Positions 40,570-49,216 of a DNA stretch of 64,000 nucleotides are shown piece by piece. Source of the DNA: Streptomyces sp. NBC_01016 (GTDB taxonomy: Bacteria > Actinomycetota > Actinomycetes > Streptomycetales > Streptomycetaceae); contig NZ_JAPEOQ010000002.1 in NCBI RefSeq assembly GCF_026341035.1, forward strand, positions 620,001-684,000. The letters run 5' to 3'. A program made the translations under genes and the position numbers. A model generated the notes under the pieces. The model saw nothing but the letters and a program-made list of their open reading frames with translations. It made no database searches and had not been told where the DNA came from. The first letter of the stretch is position 1. Each line of letters begins with the position of its first letter.

Positions 40570-41229
40570 ATGTCAGACACGAAGAGCCAGTCGGCGAAGA
40601 AGGCCGTCCCCGACGCCACCCGCCGCAGCGAACGTTCCCGCCGCGCGATCTACGACGCCGCCCTCGCCCTCGTAGGAGAGATCGGCTACCCGCGCACCAC
40701 CATCGAGGGCATCGCCGCCCGCGCCGGTGTCGGCAAGCAGACGATCTACCGGTGGTGGGGCTCGAAGGCCGAGGTCCTGATGGAGGCCTTCATCGACCTC
40801 GGCGAGCGCAACCAGGAAGCCGCCGCCGAGAAGCACCCGGACTACCCGCTCGACTTCGACTCCCTGCCCGACACCGGCGACATCGAGGCAGACCTCAAGC
40901 TGGTGCTGCGCGCCACCGTCGACGAGCTCAAGGACCCCCGCTTCGAGGCCCCGGCCCGCGCGCTCGCCGCCGAGGGACTCGCCAACCGCGACTTCGCCGA
41001 GGATTTCGTCGCCAAGCTCCTCATGCCCGGACTCGACCTGTACGCGGCCAGGCTGCGCGCCGCGCAGGAGGCCGGCCAGATCCGCGCCGGGGTCGACCCA
41101 CTGGTCGCCCGCGACCTCTTCTCAGGCCCGCTCGCCCAGCGCTGGCTGCAGAACACCGGCCCGCTCGACCACGCGTACGCGGACACGATCGTCGAGTACG
41201 CCCTCTACGGCATCGGCCCCCGCAACTAG
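40570..41229 (+). CDS. TetR-family regulator (TetR_C_11-like)
   Basis: 219 residues. HTH in the first third: SRRAIYDAALALVGEIGYPRTTIEGIAARAGVGKQTIYRWWGSK (spaced over about 22-65), then a helical ligand-binding domain. The KQTIYRWW recognition helix is shared by a large Streptomyces repressor group. It faces three operator copies and a divergent small gene, so autorepression and repression of the DUF6243 gene are inferred. Inducer unknown. ATG 40570 lies 28 bases after the last operator. Confidence 0.87.
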   Translation: MSDTKSQSAKKAVPDATRRSERSRRAIYDAALALVGEIGYPRTTIEGIAARAGVGKQTIYRWWGSKAEVLMEAFIDLGERNQEAAAEKHPDYPLDFDSLPDTGDIEADLKLVLRATVDELKDPRFEAPARALAAEGLANRDFAEDFVAKLLMPGLDLYAARLRAAQEAGQIRAGVDPLVARDLFSGPLAQRWLQNTGPLDHAYADTIVEYALYGIGPRN

Positions 41230-41364
41230 CCGGAGAAGACCCCTCACATACCCCGGATATGGACTGTGGCCACCCGAGGCGCAGGATGGTGGGACACTTT
41301 TGGTCCAAGGTTCATCCGGACTCGGCACGACAGCAGTGGCTCGACGGCGATGGTGAGGGGATTG

Positions 41365-42117
41365 ATGGGCGCGGAGCAGGGCCGCCGATTCGGCGGGCGG
41401 AGCGGTACCGAGGGGCGCACGACGGGCGGCCTGATCGCACGGTGGCTGAGGGGCGCGCGCGGCCCGAAGGACACCGCGGCCGCCGATGCGGCCCGCGAGG
41501 ACCTGCTCTTCGCCGCTGCCGCCGCCGGACTGCCGCTGGCTCCGGCCGCGTACCCCTCCGACTACCGATGTTCGTGCAATCGCGTCGGCTGTCCGACCCC
41601 CGGCAGGCACCCCGTCTCCTTCGCCTGGCAGACCCAGTCCACGACGGACCGCGCGCAGATCGAGCGCTGGGCGAGGCATCAGCCGCAGGCCAATTTCATC
41701 ACCGCGACCGGCATGGTCCACGACGTCCTCGACGTTCCGCTGGATGCTGGGCACGAGGCGCTGGAGCGGCTCCTTGCCGCCGGGATCGAGGTCGGGCCCG
41801 TCGCCGAGTCCGGCGGTGACCGCATGCTCTTCTTCACGGCGACGCGCGGGACGCCGGACGAGGAGGACGAGTGGTGGCCCTGCGAGCTGGACTGCCATCC
41901 CGAGACCATGGACGAGCATCCCGGGCTGCGGTGGCACTGCCGTGGGTCGTACGTTCTGGTGCCGCCGGCGCGGTTGCCCGGTGAGCGGGAGGTGTTCTGG
42001 GTGCGGGGTCTGGAGCATCCGCTTCCGGATCCGTTGACGTTGTTGGAAACGTTGACGGATGCGTGTGCGCGGTATGTGGGGGCGGAGGAGCCGGACTACA
42101 CGTCGGCGTGGCCGTGA
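41365..42117 (+). CDS. Bifunctional DNA primase/polymerase-domain protein (short form)
   Basis: 250 residues from ATG 41365 (GAGGGG just before). The N-terminal primase-polymerase-like pattern AAGLPLAPAAYPSDYRCSCNRVGCPTPGRHPVSFAW, with CxC/CxxxxC zinc cysteines, and PQANFITATGMVHDVLDVPLDAG, where aspartates sit at the AEP active-site position, matches prim-pol domain proteins of Streptomyces. It is far shorter than plasmid or phage primases and lacks a helicase part; whether it still polymerises is doubtful since only one clear DxD-like motif (VLDVPLD) is seen. Nearby genes show no mobile element, so it seems chromosomal. Confidence 0.75.
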   Translation: MGAEQGRRFGGRSGTEGRTTGGLIARWLRGARGPKDTAAADAAREDLLFAAAAAGLPLAPAAYPSDYRCSCNRVGCPTPGRHPVSFAWQTQSTTDRAQIERWARHQPQANFITATGMVHDVLDVPLDAGHEALERLLAAGIEVGPVAESGGDRMLFFTATRGTPDEEDEWWPCELDCHPETMDEHPGLRWHCRGSYVLVPPARLPGEREVFWVRGLEHPLPDPLTLLETLTDACARYVGAEEPDYTSAWP

Positions 42118-42168
42118 TCAAGCCCGCATCTGGACGAGAGCCGGCGGGGTCCGGGGCGGAGCCCCGGG
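42117..42168 (+). repeat. Repeat family A variant
   Basis: ATCAAGCCCGCATCTGGACGAGAGCC then CGGGGTCCGGGGCGGAGCCCCG (in overlapping pieces). It starts in the stop codon of the primase-like gene. The middle (GGACGAGA) differs from the CGATTGAG type and matches the copies at 49430 and 58421, so at least two subtypes exist. Confidence 0.7.
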
Positions 42169-42188
42169 ACCGCGACAACGGGTGACCG

Positions 42189-43169
42189 TCAGCTGCCTTC
42201 GGCCGTCGTGATGCCCTCCACCCGCGACACCACGTTCACCTTCCCCGAGGACTTCGGCGGGTCGATGGCCGCCTGGCCGGAGACGTAGCCGTACATCGCC
42301 GACTGCTTGGGCTCGCCCTTCATCAGCGCCTTCACGTCCTCCCCGATCGTGGGCAGGTTGCTGCCGGGGAACGCGGTCAGCTTCTCGTAGCGGCGGGTCG
42401 TGAAGAAGACGAGGGCGCCGCCGTTCTCGGTGCGCAGGGCCACAGGCGCGTAGTTGCCCTCGGTGAGGGGCTCGTCGATGAACTGCGTGGTGAGGCCGGG
42501 GCGCGTGTCGATCTTGTCGCGGGTCTGGCGCCAGCGCGTGGTGTGCAGGCCCGGGACGTAGCCGTCCCCGCCCTTCTTGAGGTACTGGATGTACTTCTTG
42601 CCCATGTCCTTCGGACGCTGCGCGAGACCCGACTCGTCCGGGTCGACGGCCTCGCCCAGGCCGTCCTTGTCCTGCTTGAACTTGGGGACCGTGCCCTCGC
42701 GGAACAGCGACAGGTACGAGACCGCCCACGGCGCGTTCTCGGCGTTGCGGGTGAAGACCATCACCCAGCGGTAGCCGGGCACCCGCTCGGTGTCCGAGTT
42801 CGACACGAACCAGCGCGGCCAGCCCGCCTTCTTCGGCACCGTGATCTGCGTGTCGGTGAGCTCCAGCGGCACGTGCTTCGGGTTGCCGTCCGGGTGGAGA
42901 GCGCGACCGGCCTTCAGCTTCGCCGCGTCGATCGCACCGAGCGCCCCGGTGACGTACTTCGCGTCGGCGTCGGCGTCGTAGTTCTTCTCCGCCTCGTTGT
43001 ACGCGTCCACGAAGGTGTCGACGGCGCGCGCCGCCTGCCCCTTCGTGGTCGTCGGGACGATCTCCAACTCGCCGTGCACGGTCACACAGCCGCCGGCGGT
43101 GAGGGACAGCACGACCGCGGCCGCAGCCGCCGCGACCGGTCGGCCGAACCTGTTCCTGGCCTCGCTCAT
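42189..43169 (-). CDS. Secreted lipoprotein of unknown function
   Basis: 326 residues with a lipoprotein signal (PVAAAAAAVVLSLTAGGC, Cys28), then a soluble domain with KGQAARAVDTFVDAYNEAEKNYDADADAKYVTGALGAIDAA and WPRWFVSNSDTERVPGYRWVMVFTRNAENAPWAVSYLSL. It resembles uncharacterised Streptomyces lipoproteins of the DUF8094 kind. No catalytic motif. It lies 48 bases after the efeU stop on the same strand and could be the last gene of that operon, but a role in iron uptake is not shown. Confidence 0.75.
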   Translation of the reverse strand: MSEARNRFGRPVAAAAAAVVLSLTAGGCVTVHGELEIVPTTTKGQAARAVDTFVDAYNEAEKNYDADADAKYVTGALGAIDAAKLKAGRALHPDGNPKHVPLELTDTQITVPKKAGWPRWFVSNSDTERVPGYRWVMVFTRNAENAPWAVSYLSLFREGTVPKFKQDKDGLGEAVDPDESGLAQRPKDMGKKYIQYLKKGGDGYVPGLHTTRWRQTRDKIDTRPGLTTQFIDEPLTEGNYAPVALRTENGGALVFFTTRRYEKLTAFPGSNLPTIGEDVKALMKGEPKQSAMYGYVSGQAAIDPPKSSGKVNVVSRVEGITTAEGS

Positions 43170-43217
43170 GACGTTCGACTCACCTTCCGCTCCCAGCCCC
43201 TGCCACGGGCCCGAACC

Positions 43218-44063
43218 CTACCGGGAAGAGGAGGCCCGCACTGCCGCGACCCTGCGGGAAAACAGTCCGGGAGGCGCGAAGAACAGGGCGAGAGTGGGGA
43301 CAAGGTAGACGAACCAGACGGTTACCTGCAGAACCGTCGGGTCGGGCTGGAAGTTGAAGACGCCCTTCAGGAGCGTGCCGAGCCAGCCGTCGGGCGCGAT
43401 CGTGGAACTGATGTCGAACGCCAGGTTGTTGAGGCCGCCGACGAATCCGGCCTCCTGGAGATCGTGGAAGCCGTACGCGAGGACGCCCGCCGCCACGACG
43501 ACCAGCATCGCGCCGGTCCACGTGAAGAACTTCGCCAGGTTGATGCGGAGCGCGCCCCGGTAGAACAGCCAGCCGAGGAACACCGCCGTGGCGAGCCCGA
43601 GCAGCGCGCCGATCACCGGGTCCGTCGTGCCGTTGCTGGTGGCGTGCACCGCCGTCCACACGAACAGCGACGTCTCCAGGCCCTCACGGCCCACCGCGAG
43701 GAACGCCGTCACGACCAGCGCCACCGTGCCCATCTGCAGGGCGCTGTCGAGCTTTCCGTGCAGCTCCGTCTTCAGGTGCCGGGCCGTGCGCCGCATCCAG
43801 AACACCATCCACGTCACCAGGCCCACGGCGATGATCGACAGCGAACCGCCGAGCGCCTCCTGCGCCTTGAACGTCAGCTCCTGCGAGCCGAACTCCAGGC
43901 CCGCGCCGAAGGCGAGGGACACGAGGACGGCGGCCCCGATGCCCGCCCACACCGGCTTCAGGGCGTCCCTGCGCTCCGTCTTCACCAGGTACGCGACGAG
44001 GATGCACACGATGAGGCTGGCTTCGAGCCCCTCACGCAGCCCGATCAGGTAGTTGGCGAACAT
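43218..44063 (-). CDS. efeU: EfeU/FTR1-type iron permease
   Basis: 281 residues, seven membrane helices. Two REGLE motifs (REGLEASLIV near residue 9 and GREGLETSLFVW near 143) bind and pass iron, as in yeast Ftr1 and bacterial EfeU. It takes up Fe(III)/Fe(II) with EfeO and EfeB. Start ATG 44063 gives MFANYLIGLREGLE, and the gene follows efeB by six bases, so the operon order is efeO-efeB-efeU (minus strand). The EfeUOB system is acid- or oxygen-linked iron uptake in other bacteria. Confidence 0.92.
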   Translation of the reverse strand: MFANYLIGLREGLEASLIVCILVAYLVKTERRDALKPVWAGIGAAVLVSLAFGAGLEFGSQELTFKAQEALGGSLSIIAVGLVTWMVFWMRRTARHLKTELHGKLDSALQMGTVALVVTAFLAVGREGLETSLFVWTAVHATSNGTTDPVIGALLGLATAVFLGWLFYRGALRINLAKFFTWTGAMLVVVAAGVLAYGFHDLQEAGFVGGLNNLAFDISSTIAPDGWLGTLLKGVFNFQPDPTVLQVTVWFVYLVPTLALFFAPPGLFSRRVAAVRASSSR

Positions 44064-44069
44064 CGCGCC

Positions 44070-45359
44070 TCACGCCCCCTTCTGCTTCTGCTTCTGCTCG
44101 AAGAGGCCGCGGCCCCACCAGTCACTGCCGTCCCGCACCCCCGGCGGCACCGCGAACACCGCCGAACCGACGTGCTGGATGTACTCGTTGAGCGCGTCGG
44201 TCGCGAGGCTGCGCTGCACCGGGATGAACCCCTTGCGCATGTCCTTCTGGTACGCGAGGAAGAACAGGCCCGCGTCGAGCCGGCCGAGGCCGTCCGTGCC
44301 GTCGGTGAACGAGTAGCCGCGGCGCAGCAGCGTCGCCCCGTGGTTGGAGTCGGGGTGCGCGAGCCGCACGTGCGCGTCCGGCTTCATCGCCTTCAGGAAC
44401 GGCTCGTCGCGCTCCTTCGCCTTGCCGACCGGAGCGCCCACGCCCTTGTCCCGGCCGAACACGTCCTCCTGCTCCTGAAGCGACGTACGGTCCCAGGTCT
44501 CGACGTTCATCCGGATCCGGCGGGCGACCAGATACGAGCCGCCCTTCATCCAGTCGGCACCGTCGCCCGGGGAGTCCACCCACACGTGCTCGGCGAGGCG
44601 GTCCTTCTCGGTGCCCGCGATATTGCGGGTGCCGTCCTTGAAGCCCATCAGGTTACGAGGGGTCTGCGCGTCCGGCGTCGTCGACGACGTCTTGCCGAAG
44701 CCGAGCTGCGACCAGCGGATGGCGACCTTGCCCATGCCGATCCGGGCGAGATTGCGGATCGCGTGCACGGCGACCTGTGGGTCGTCGGCGCAGGCCTGTA
44801 CGCACAGATCGCCGCCGCTGCGGGTCCTCTCCAGGTTCTCGCCGGGGAACTTCGGCAGGTCGACGAGCGCCTCCGGGCGCCTGTCGGCGATGCCGAAGGC
44901 CTTCCCGTGCTTCTCGAAGAGGGAGGGGCCGAAGCCGATCGTCAGCGTGAGCCGGGACGGCTGAAGTCCCAGCGCCTCGCCCGTGTCGTCCGGCGGCGCC
45001 TCGGCGAGCCCGCCGTACGCGCCCTCGCCGACGGTGTGCCCCTCGGTCATCCGCGCGGCGGCCTTCGTCCAGTCCTTCAGGAGCTGCACGAACTCCTCGC
45101 GGTCGGCCGTCTTCACGTCGAACGCCGCGAAGTGCAGCCGGTCCTGCACCGCCGTGGCGATCCCGGCCTGGTGCGCGCCGTGGAACGGCACCGCGCCGCC
45201 CGCCTCGCCGGCGGGCTGCATGTCCGAGCCGTCGTCGGACCGGGCCAGGGCGACGGCGCCGCCCGCGGCCGCGGCGCCGAGCGCGAGCCCGGCGCCGCCG
45301 ACGGTGAGCAGGGAACGCCGGGAAGGGGAAGGGGAGTTGGAGGTCTCGTCGTCCGCCAT
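44070..45359 (-). CDS. efeB: Deferrochelatase/DyP-type peroxidase EfeB
   Basis: 429 residues. Twin-arginine signal SRRSLLTVGGAGLALGAAAA, then a DyP-type peroxidase fold with distal GFKDGTRNI (GxxDG motif), SYLVARRIRMNVETWDRTSLQEQEDVFGR and the haem-side HPDSNHG. EfeB oxidises iron or removes it from haem in the extracytoplasmic space and is exported folded with its haem by Tat. ATG 45359 (MADDETSN) has GGAGAGGG upstream; an upstream ATG at 45389 is less likely. It lies between efeO and efeU. Confidence 0.92.
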   Translation of the reverse strand: MADDETSNSPSPSRRSLLTVGGAGLALGAAAAGGAVALARSDDGSDMQPAGEAGGAVPFHGAHQAGIATAVQDRLHFAAFDVKTADREEFVQLLKDWTKAAARMTEGHTVGEGAYGGLAEAPPDDTGEALGLQPSRLTLTIGFGPSLFEKHGKAFGIADRRPEALVDLPKFPGENLERTRSGGDLCVQACADDPQVAVHAIRNLARIGMGKVAIRWSQLGFGKTSSTTPDAQTPRNLMGFKDGTRNIAGTEKDRLAEHVWVDSPGDGADWMKGGSYLVARRIRMNVETWDRTSLQEQEDVFGRDKGVGAPVGKAKERDEPFLKAMKPDAHVRLAHPDSNHGATLLRRGYSFTDGTDGLGRLDAGLFFLAYQKDMRKGFIPVQRSLATDALNEYIQHVGSAVFAVPPGVRDGSDWWGRGLFEQKQKQKGA

Positions 45360-45411
45360 GGCGGCCCTCTCCTCGTGGTGCGTGTGCATGTACTCGGCTA
45401 CTTGACGATGG

Positions 45412-46557
45412 CTACTTGACGACCGCGGCGGCCAGCTTGGACAGCGGCTCCGCCAGCGCGTTGACCGCGTCGGACAGCTCCTTCTGCTCCGCCTTGCCGA
45501 CCTTGTCGTAGGACGTGAACTCGTAACTGCTCTTGTCCTCGCGGTACTTGTCGAGCAGCGTGTCGAGCGCGGCGAACTGCTTGTCCAGCTCCTTGGTCAG
45601 CGCGGCGTCGTTCTTCGACGCGACCGGCTTGAGCAGCTCGTACGCCTTCTCGGCGCCCTCGACGTTGGCCTTGAAGTCGACGAGGTCGGTGTGCGAGTAG
45701 CGCTCCTCCTCGCCGGTGACCTTGCCGGTGGCGACCTCGTCGAGCAGCTCCTTGGCGCCGTTGGCCATGGAGGTGGGCGTGATCTCCGCCTTGCCGACGC
45801 GCTGCTGCCAGTCCTCGAGGTCCTTGTCGAGCCGGTCGGCGAGCCCCTTCTCGGTCTTGCCGATCTTCTTGTCCTTCCACAGCGCCTTCTCCAGGCGGTG
45901 CCAGCCGGTCCACTTCTGGCCCTCTTCGAGGCCGTCGGCCCGCACGTCGACCTTCGGGTCGATGTCACCGAAGGACTCGGCGACCGGCTCGGTGCGCTCC
46001 CAGCCGATACGGGAGGGGGCGTACGCCTTCTTGGCGGCCGCGAGGTCGCCGTCGCGGACGGCGTCGGTGAACGTCTTCACCTTCGGCAGCGTCTCGTCGG
46101 CCTGCGTCTGGGTGTACTGGCGGTAGGCGGCGACGGCGTCGTCGAGTCGCGGGTCCCGCTTCGCCGTGCTCTTCCCGCCGGTCACCTTGACGTCCTGGCG
46201 GTGGCCCTTGCCCTTCATGCCGGGGATGCAGGCGATGCGGTAGTCGCCGCTCTTCACCTCGGCGGTGAGGCTGTGCCTGGTGCCGGGGCCGATGTTCTCG
46301 CGCTCGGAGACGATCCGGTCGTCCGGGAAGAGGATCTCGACCTCGGTGACCCGGGACCCCTTGTTCTCGACCGCCAACTCCACGTGCCCCGCCGGGAACT
46401 GCTTCTTCGAGACCTTGCAGCTGTCGTCGTCGGCGGTCACCTTGATCGAACCGGAACCGGCGCCCTTGGCGTCGCTTTTCTGAGTGCAGCCCGTGACGGC
46501 GGTCAGAACGGCGACCGCGGCGACGGCAGTGGAAACGGTGAGTCGGGCGGCGCGCAT
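45412..46557 (-). CDS. efeO: Iron-uptake lipoprotein EfeO (cupredoxin plus imelysin)
   Basis: 381 residues. Lipoprotein signal VAVLTAVTGC, an N-terminal cupredoxin-like domain (about 35-125, EVEILFPDDRIVSERENIGPG with CIPGMKGKG), then an M75/imelysin domain (about 135-380) with the GxHxxE motif GWHRLEKALW that binds metal. It captures iron or copper-linked ferric iron outside the cell for EfeU. ATG 46557 is preceded by two overlapping degenerate iron boxes (46609-46647). First gene of the efeOBU operon. Confidence 0.92.
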   Translation of the reverse strand: MRAARLTVSTAVAAVAVLTAVTGCTQKSDAKGAGSGSIKVTADDDSCKVSKKQFPAGHVELAVENKGSRVTEVEILFPDDRIVSERENIGPGTRHSLTAEVKSGDYRIACIPGMKGKGHRQDVKVTGGKSTAKRDPRLDDAVAAYRQYTQTQADETLPKVKTFTDAVRDGDLAAAKKAYAPSRIGWERTEPVAESFGDIDPKVDVRADGLEEGQKWTGWHRLEKALWKDKKIGKTEKGLADRLDKDLEDWQQRVGKAEITPTSMANGAKELLDEVATGKVTGEEERYSHTDLVDFKANVEGAEKAYELLKPVASKNDAALTKELDKQFAALDTLLDKYREDKSSYEFTSYDKVGKAEQKELSDAVNALAEPLSKLAAAVVK

Positions 46558-46608
46558 GCAGGCTCCAAGACGTACAGCAGCAGTACAGGGGGTGCACAGG
46601 AACAGGGG

Positions 46609-46647
46609 GTAACTAAGGCGGACCTAACTTATATGAGGCTTACCTCA
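46609..46647 (-). promoter_or_regulatory. Two tandem degenerate iron boxes before efeO
   Basis: Box 1 TTATATGAGGCTTACCTCA at 46629-46647 matches 14 of 19 consensus positions; box 2 at 46609-46627 (GTAACTAAGGCGGACCTAA) matches 13 of 19. Their phasing is 20 bases, about two helical turns, on one face of the DNA. Together they could compensate for weak individual matches. Confidence 0.65.
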
Positions 46648-46721
46648 GTGCCACCCATGGGCAAGTCAGGGGAGGGTCAAGTGCCGGTCAAGCGCCGGAT
46701 GTCGCGTGGTTGACTTCCGGC

Positions 46722-47375
46722 ATGAACGAGTACGGCATCGAGTACGACGTGGTGCGTGTCTTCTGCGCCCCCGACGGCGGGGAGGGCAACGCGCTGGGCG
46801 TCGTCCGTGACGGCTCCCGCCTGCGCGACCGGGACGAGCGGCAGGCGTTCGCGACCAAATTGGGCTTCAGCGAGACGGTCTTCGTCGACGATCCCGAGCG
46901 CGGCGTCATCGACATCTACACGCCGACCGCGCGCCTGCCGTTCGCCGGGCACCCCTGCGTCGGCACGGCCTGGCTGCTCGACGTACCGGAACTCGTCGTG
47001 CCCGCGGGTGTCGTCGGGGCGCGCCAGGACGGCGAGTTCAGCTGGGTCGAGGCGCGCGCGGAGTGGGTGACCGGCCGTACGTTGCGGCAGTACGACTCCG
47101 TCGCCGAGGTCGACGCGCTGCCGGTTCCTCCGGCGGGGGAGTGGATCTACGCGTGGGCCTGGGAGGACGAGGCGGCGGGCCGGGTCAGGGCCCGCGGCTT
47201 CCCCGGCCGCGGCGACGGCATCGTGGAGGACGAGGCGACGGGAGCGGCGGCACTGGCGCTCACCACCCGACTCGACCGCGCCCTCAACATCCGCCAGGGC
47301 CGCGGCTCCCAAATCCTGACGGCCCCCCAGCCGGGCGGTTCGGTAGAGGTGGGCGGCCGGGTCCGGCTAGCTTGA
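46722..47375 (+). CDS. PhzF-family isomerase-like protein, short form
   Basis: 217 residues, shorter than most PhzF proteins (about 260-300), but both lobes are recognisable: N-terminal EGNALGVV, FSETVFV and YTPTARLPFAGHPCVGTAWLL, and C-terminal GDGIVEDEATGAAALALTTRL. The family includes phenazine enzymes and amino-acid isomerases; function here is unknown. ATG 46722 is the only good start. It is divergent from efeO across the iron-box region and ends 24 bases before a family A repeat. Confidence 0.8.
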   Translation: MNEYGIEYDVVRVFCAPDGGEGNALGVVRDGSRLRDRDERQAFATKLGFSETVFVDDPERGVIDIYTPTARLPFAGHPCVGTAWLLDVPELVVPAGVVGARQDGEFSWVEARAEWVTGRTLRQYDSVAEVDALPVPPAGEWIYAWAWEDEAAGRVRARGFPGRGDGIVEDEATGAAALALTTRLDRALNIRQGRGSQILTAPQPGGSVEVGGRVRLA

Positions 47376-47399
47376 CGGGTCGGTGGCGGGTGAGCATTT

Positions 47400-47448
47400 C
47401 CAGCCCCGCCGGCGATTGAGGCGCGGGGTCCGGGGCAGAGCCCCGAGG
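47400..47448 (+). repeat. Repeat family A copy
   Basis: CAGCCCCGCCGGCGATTGAG, GCGCGGGGTCCGGGGCAGAG and CCCCG. It lies between the convergent PhzF-like gene and haem oxygenase gene and can serve as their terminator. Confidence 0.85.
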
Positions 47449-47473
47449 CCGTAACGCCGGTGCCGCGAAACGA

Positions 47474-48124
47474 TCACGCGGCCGACCGAAACTCTTCGCC
47501 CAGCCCGCGAAACACCCCCGTATTCAAGGCGAACGCCGCCTTGCACTCGGCGACAACCCGCTGCTTCTCCAACTCATCCACGGCGATCGCATCAAGCAGC
47601 TCCCGGTAGTGCCGCTTGAACGCCGCAGGGTTGGAGACGCCCTCAAAAACGTAGAACCGCACGCCGTCCCCCTTGCGCGCGAACCCCCACGTCTTCTCCG
47701 CCTTGTCGCGGATGATCTGCCCACCCGAGAGGTCGCCCAGGTAGCGCGTGTAGTGGTGCGCCACATACCCACCCGGCCAGGACGCCGCACACTCCGCGAC
47801 CCGCTCCGCGTACGCCCGCGTCTGCGGCAGCGCGGACACGGTCTCCCGCCAGTCAGGACCCCGCAGATGTGCGAGGTCGCGCTCCAGCTCGGGTACGCGC
47901 AGCAGCTCCGGCTGAATGAACGGCCCGGCCACCGGATCCTCGGCAAGGTGCTTGGCGCCGTCCTCAAGTGCCCGGTAAACGAACCACAGTTGCTCCGTGT
48001 ACCGCGCGTACGCGTCCACGCCGAGCCGCCCGCCGAGCAGATCACCCATGAACGTCGACGTCTCCGCCTCCGTGTGCTGCTCGTGCGAAGCGGTGCGGAT
48101 CAGAGTGGAGAACGGGGTGTCCAT
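47474..48124 (-). CDS. hmuO: Haem oxygenase (HmuO/HO-1 family)
   Basis: 216 residues, the usual size. The proximal histidine lies in ASHEQHTEAETS (near residue 17) and the distal helix has YTRYLGDLSGGQII (conserved GDLSGGQ). It opens haem to biliverdin, CO and iron and so completes the haem-use route begun by the HtaA proteins and HmuTUV. ATG 48124 lies 27 bases downstream of a near-perfect iron box, so it is expressed when iron is short. It stands alone, not in the efe or hmu operons. Confidence 0.93.
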   Translation of the reverse strand: MDTPFSTLIRTASHEQHTEAETSTFMGDLLGGRLGVDAYARYTEQLWFVYRALEDGAKHLAEDPVAGPFIQPELLRVPELERDLAHLRGPDWRETVSALPQTRAYAERVAECAASWPGGYVAHHYTRYLGDLSGGQIIRDKAEKTWGFARKGDGVRFYVFEGVSNPAAFKRHYRELLDAIAVDELEKQRVVAECKAAFALNTGVFRGLGEEFRSAA

Positions 48125-48150
48125 AAGGGGCCTCCGCCGATGAGTATTAA

Positions 48151-48169
48151 TTAGGTTAGGCTTGCCTAA
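48151..48169 (-). promoter_or_regulatory. Iron box before haem oxygenase
   Basis: TTAGGTTAGGCTTGCCTAA matches 17 of 19 iron-box consensus positions. It lies 27 bases upstream of hmuO, close to where its promoter must be. Confidence 0.9.
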
Positions 48170-48240
48170 TATTACAGCCTTCCCGACACGCTGTCGGTAA
48201 AAACCTACCCGGTTCTCCGATCAGGGGAACGTAAACAGCA

Positions 48241-48267
48241 GAGCCCGCCCCACAAAGGGGCGGGCTC
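48241..48267 (-). terminator. Terminator after map
   Basis: GAGCCCGCCCC (48241-48251) and GGGGCGGGCTC (48257-48267) form a perfect 11-bp stem with a 5-base loop, 20 bases after the map stop. Confidence 0.88.
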
Positions 48268-48286
48268 GATGCGCGAGAGGCGTCGG

Positions 48287-49159
48287 CTACGGCAGCGTGA
48301 GGATCTCCGTGCCGCTCTCCGTGACGACGAGCGTGTGCTCGAACTGGGCGGTCCGCTTGCGGTCCTTCGTGACGACGGTCCAGCCGTCCTCCCACATGTC
48401 GTACTCGTACGTGCCGAGCGTGAGCATCGGCTCGATCGTGAACGTCATGCCGGGCTGGATCACGGTCGTGGCCTGCGGGGAGTCGTAATGCGGGATGATC
48501 AGGCCGCTGTGGAACGACGAGTTGATGCCGTGCCCGGTGAAGTCGCGCACGACGCCGTACCCGAACCTCTTCGCGTACGACTCGATGACCCGGCCGATGA
48601 TGTTGATCTGGCGGCCCGGCTTGACGGCCTTGATGGCACGGTCGAGGGACTCACGGGTCCGCTCGACGAGCAGCCTCGACTCCTCGTCGACGTCGCCCAC
48701 CAGGTACGTGGCGTTGTTGTCGCCGTGCACGCCGCCGATGTACGCGGTGACGTCGAGGTTGACGATGTCGCCGTCCTTGAGGACGGTCGAGTCCGGGATG
48801 CCGTGGCAGATGACCTCGTTGACGCTCGTGCACAGCGACTTCTGGAAGCCGCGGTAGCCGAGCGTGGACGGGTACGCGCCGTGGTCGCACATGTACTCGT
48901 GCGCGATCCGGTCCAACTCGTCCGTGGTGACACCCGGGGCGATCGCCTTCGCCGCCTCCGCCATGGCCCGCGCGGCGATCCGTCCGGCGATCCGCATCGC
49001 CTCGACGGTCTCCGGGGTCTGCACCTCGGGGCCCGTGTACGGGGTCGGCGCGGGCTTGCCGACGTACTCGGGGCGCCGGATGTTCCCGGGCACGGAACGG
49101 GTGGGGGAGATCTCCCCCGGAACGAGCAGGGCGGACGACGCCCCCGACTGACCAGACAT
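48287..49159 (-). CDS. map: Methionine aminopeptidase, type I
   Basis: 290 residues. All five metal ligands of the pita-bread fold are seen: DGDIVNLDVTAYIGGVHGD (two Asp), GHGINSSFH (His), IEPMLTL (Glu) and QFEHTLVV (Glu). It removes the initiator methionine from new proteins. A 25-residue N-terminal extension is typical of the longer actinobacterial paralogue. ATG 49159 is preceded by TACACT seven bases upstream, which would make the transcript leaderless. A clean terminator follows. Essential or near-essential housekeeping gene. Confidence 0.93.
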   Translation of the reverse strand: MSGQSGASSALLVPGEISPTRSVPGNIRRPEYVGKPAPTPYTGPEVQTPETVEAMRIAGRIAARAMAEAAKAIAPGVTTDELDRIAHEYMCDHGAYPSTLGYRGFQKSLCTSVNEVICHGIPDSTVLKDGDIVNLDVTAYIGGVHGDNNATYLVGDVDEESRLLVERTRESLDRAIKAVKPGRQINIIGRVIESYAKRFGYGVVRDFTGHGINSSFHSGLIIPHYDSPQATTVIQPGMTFTIEPMLTLGTYEYDMWEDGWTVVTKDRKRTAQFEHTLVVTESGTEILTLP

Positions 49160-49216
49160 GCCAGCGAGTGTAACGAGCGCGCGTGGGGGAGCATGGCGGG
49201 GACGAGAGGAGCCGCC

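Noticed and set aside
41365..42117. Primase-like gene as a sign of an integrated plasmid
   Set aside because: No replication, transfer or integrase genes flank it, base composition equals its surroundings, and the protein is short; it is treated as a chromosomal gene.
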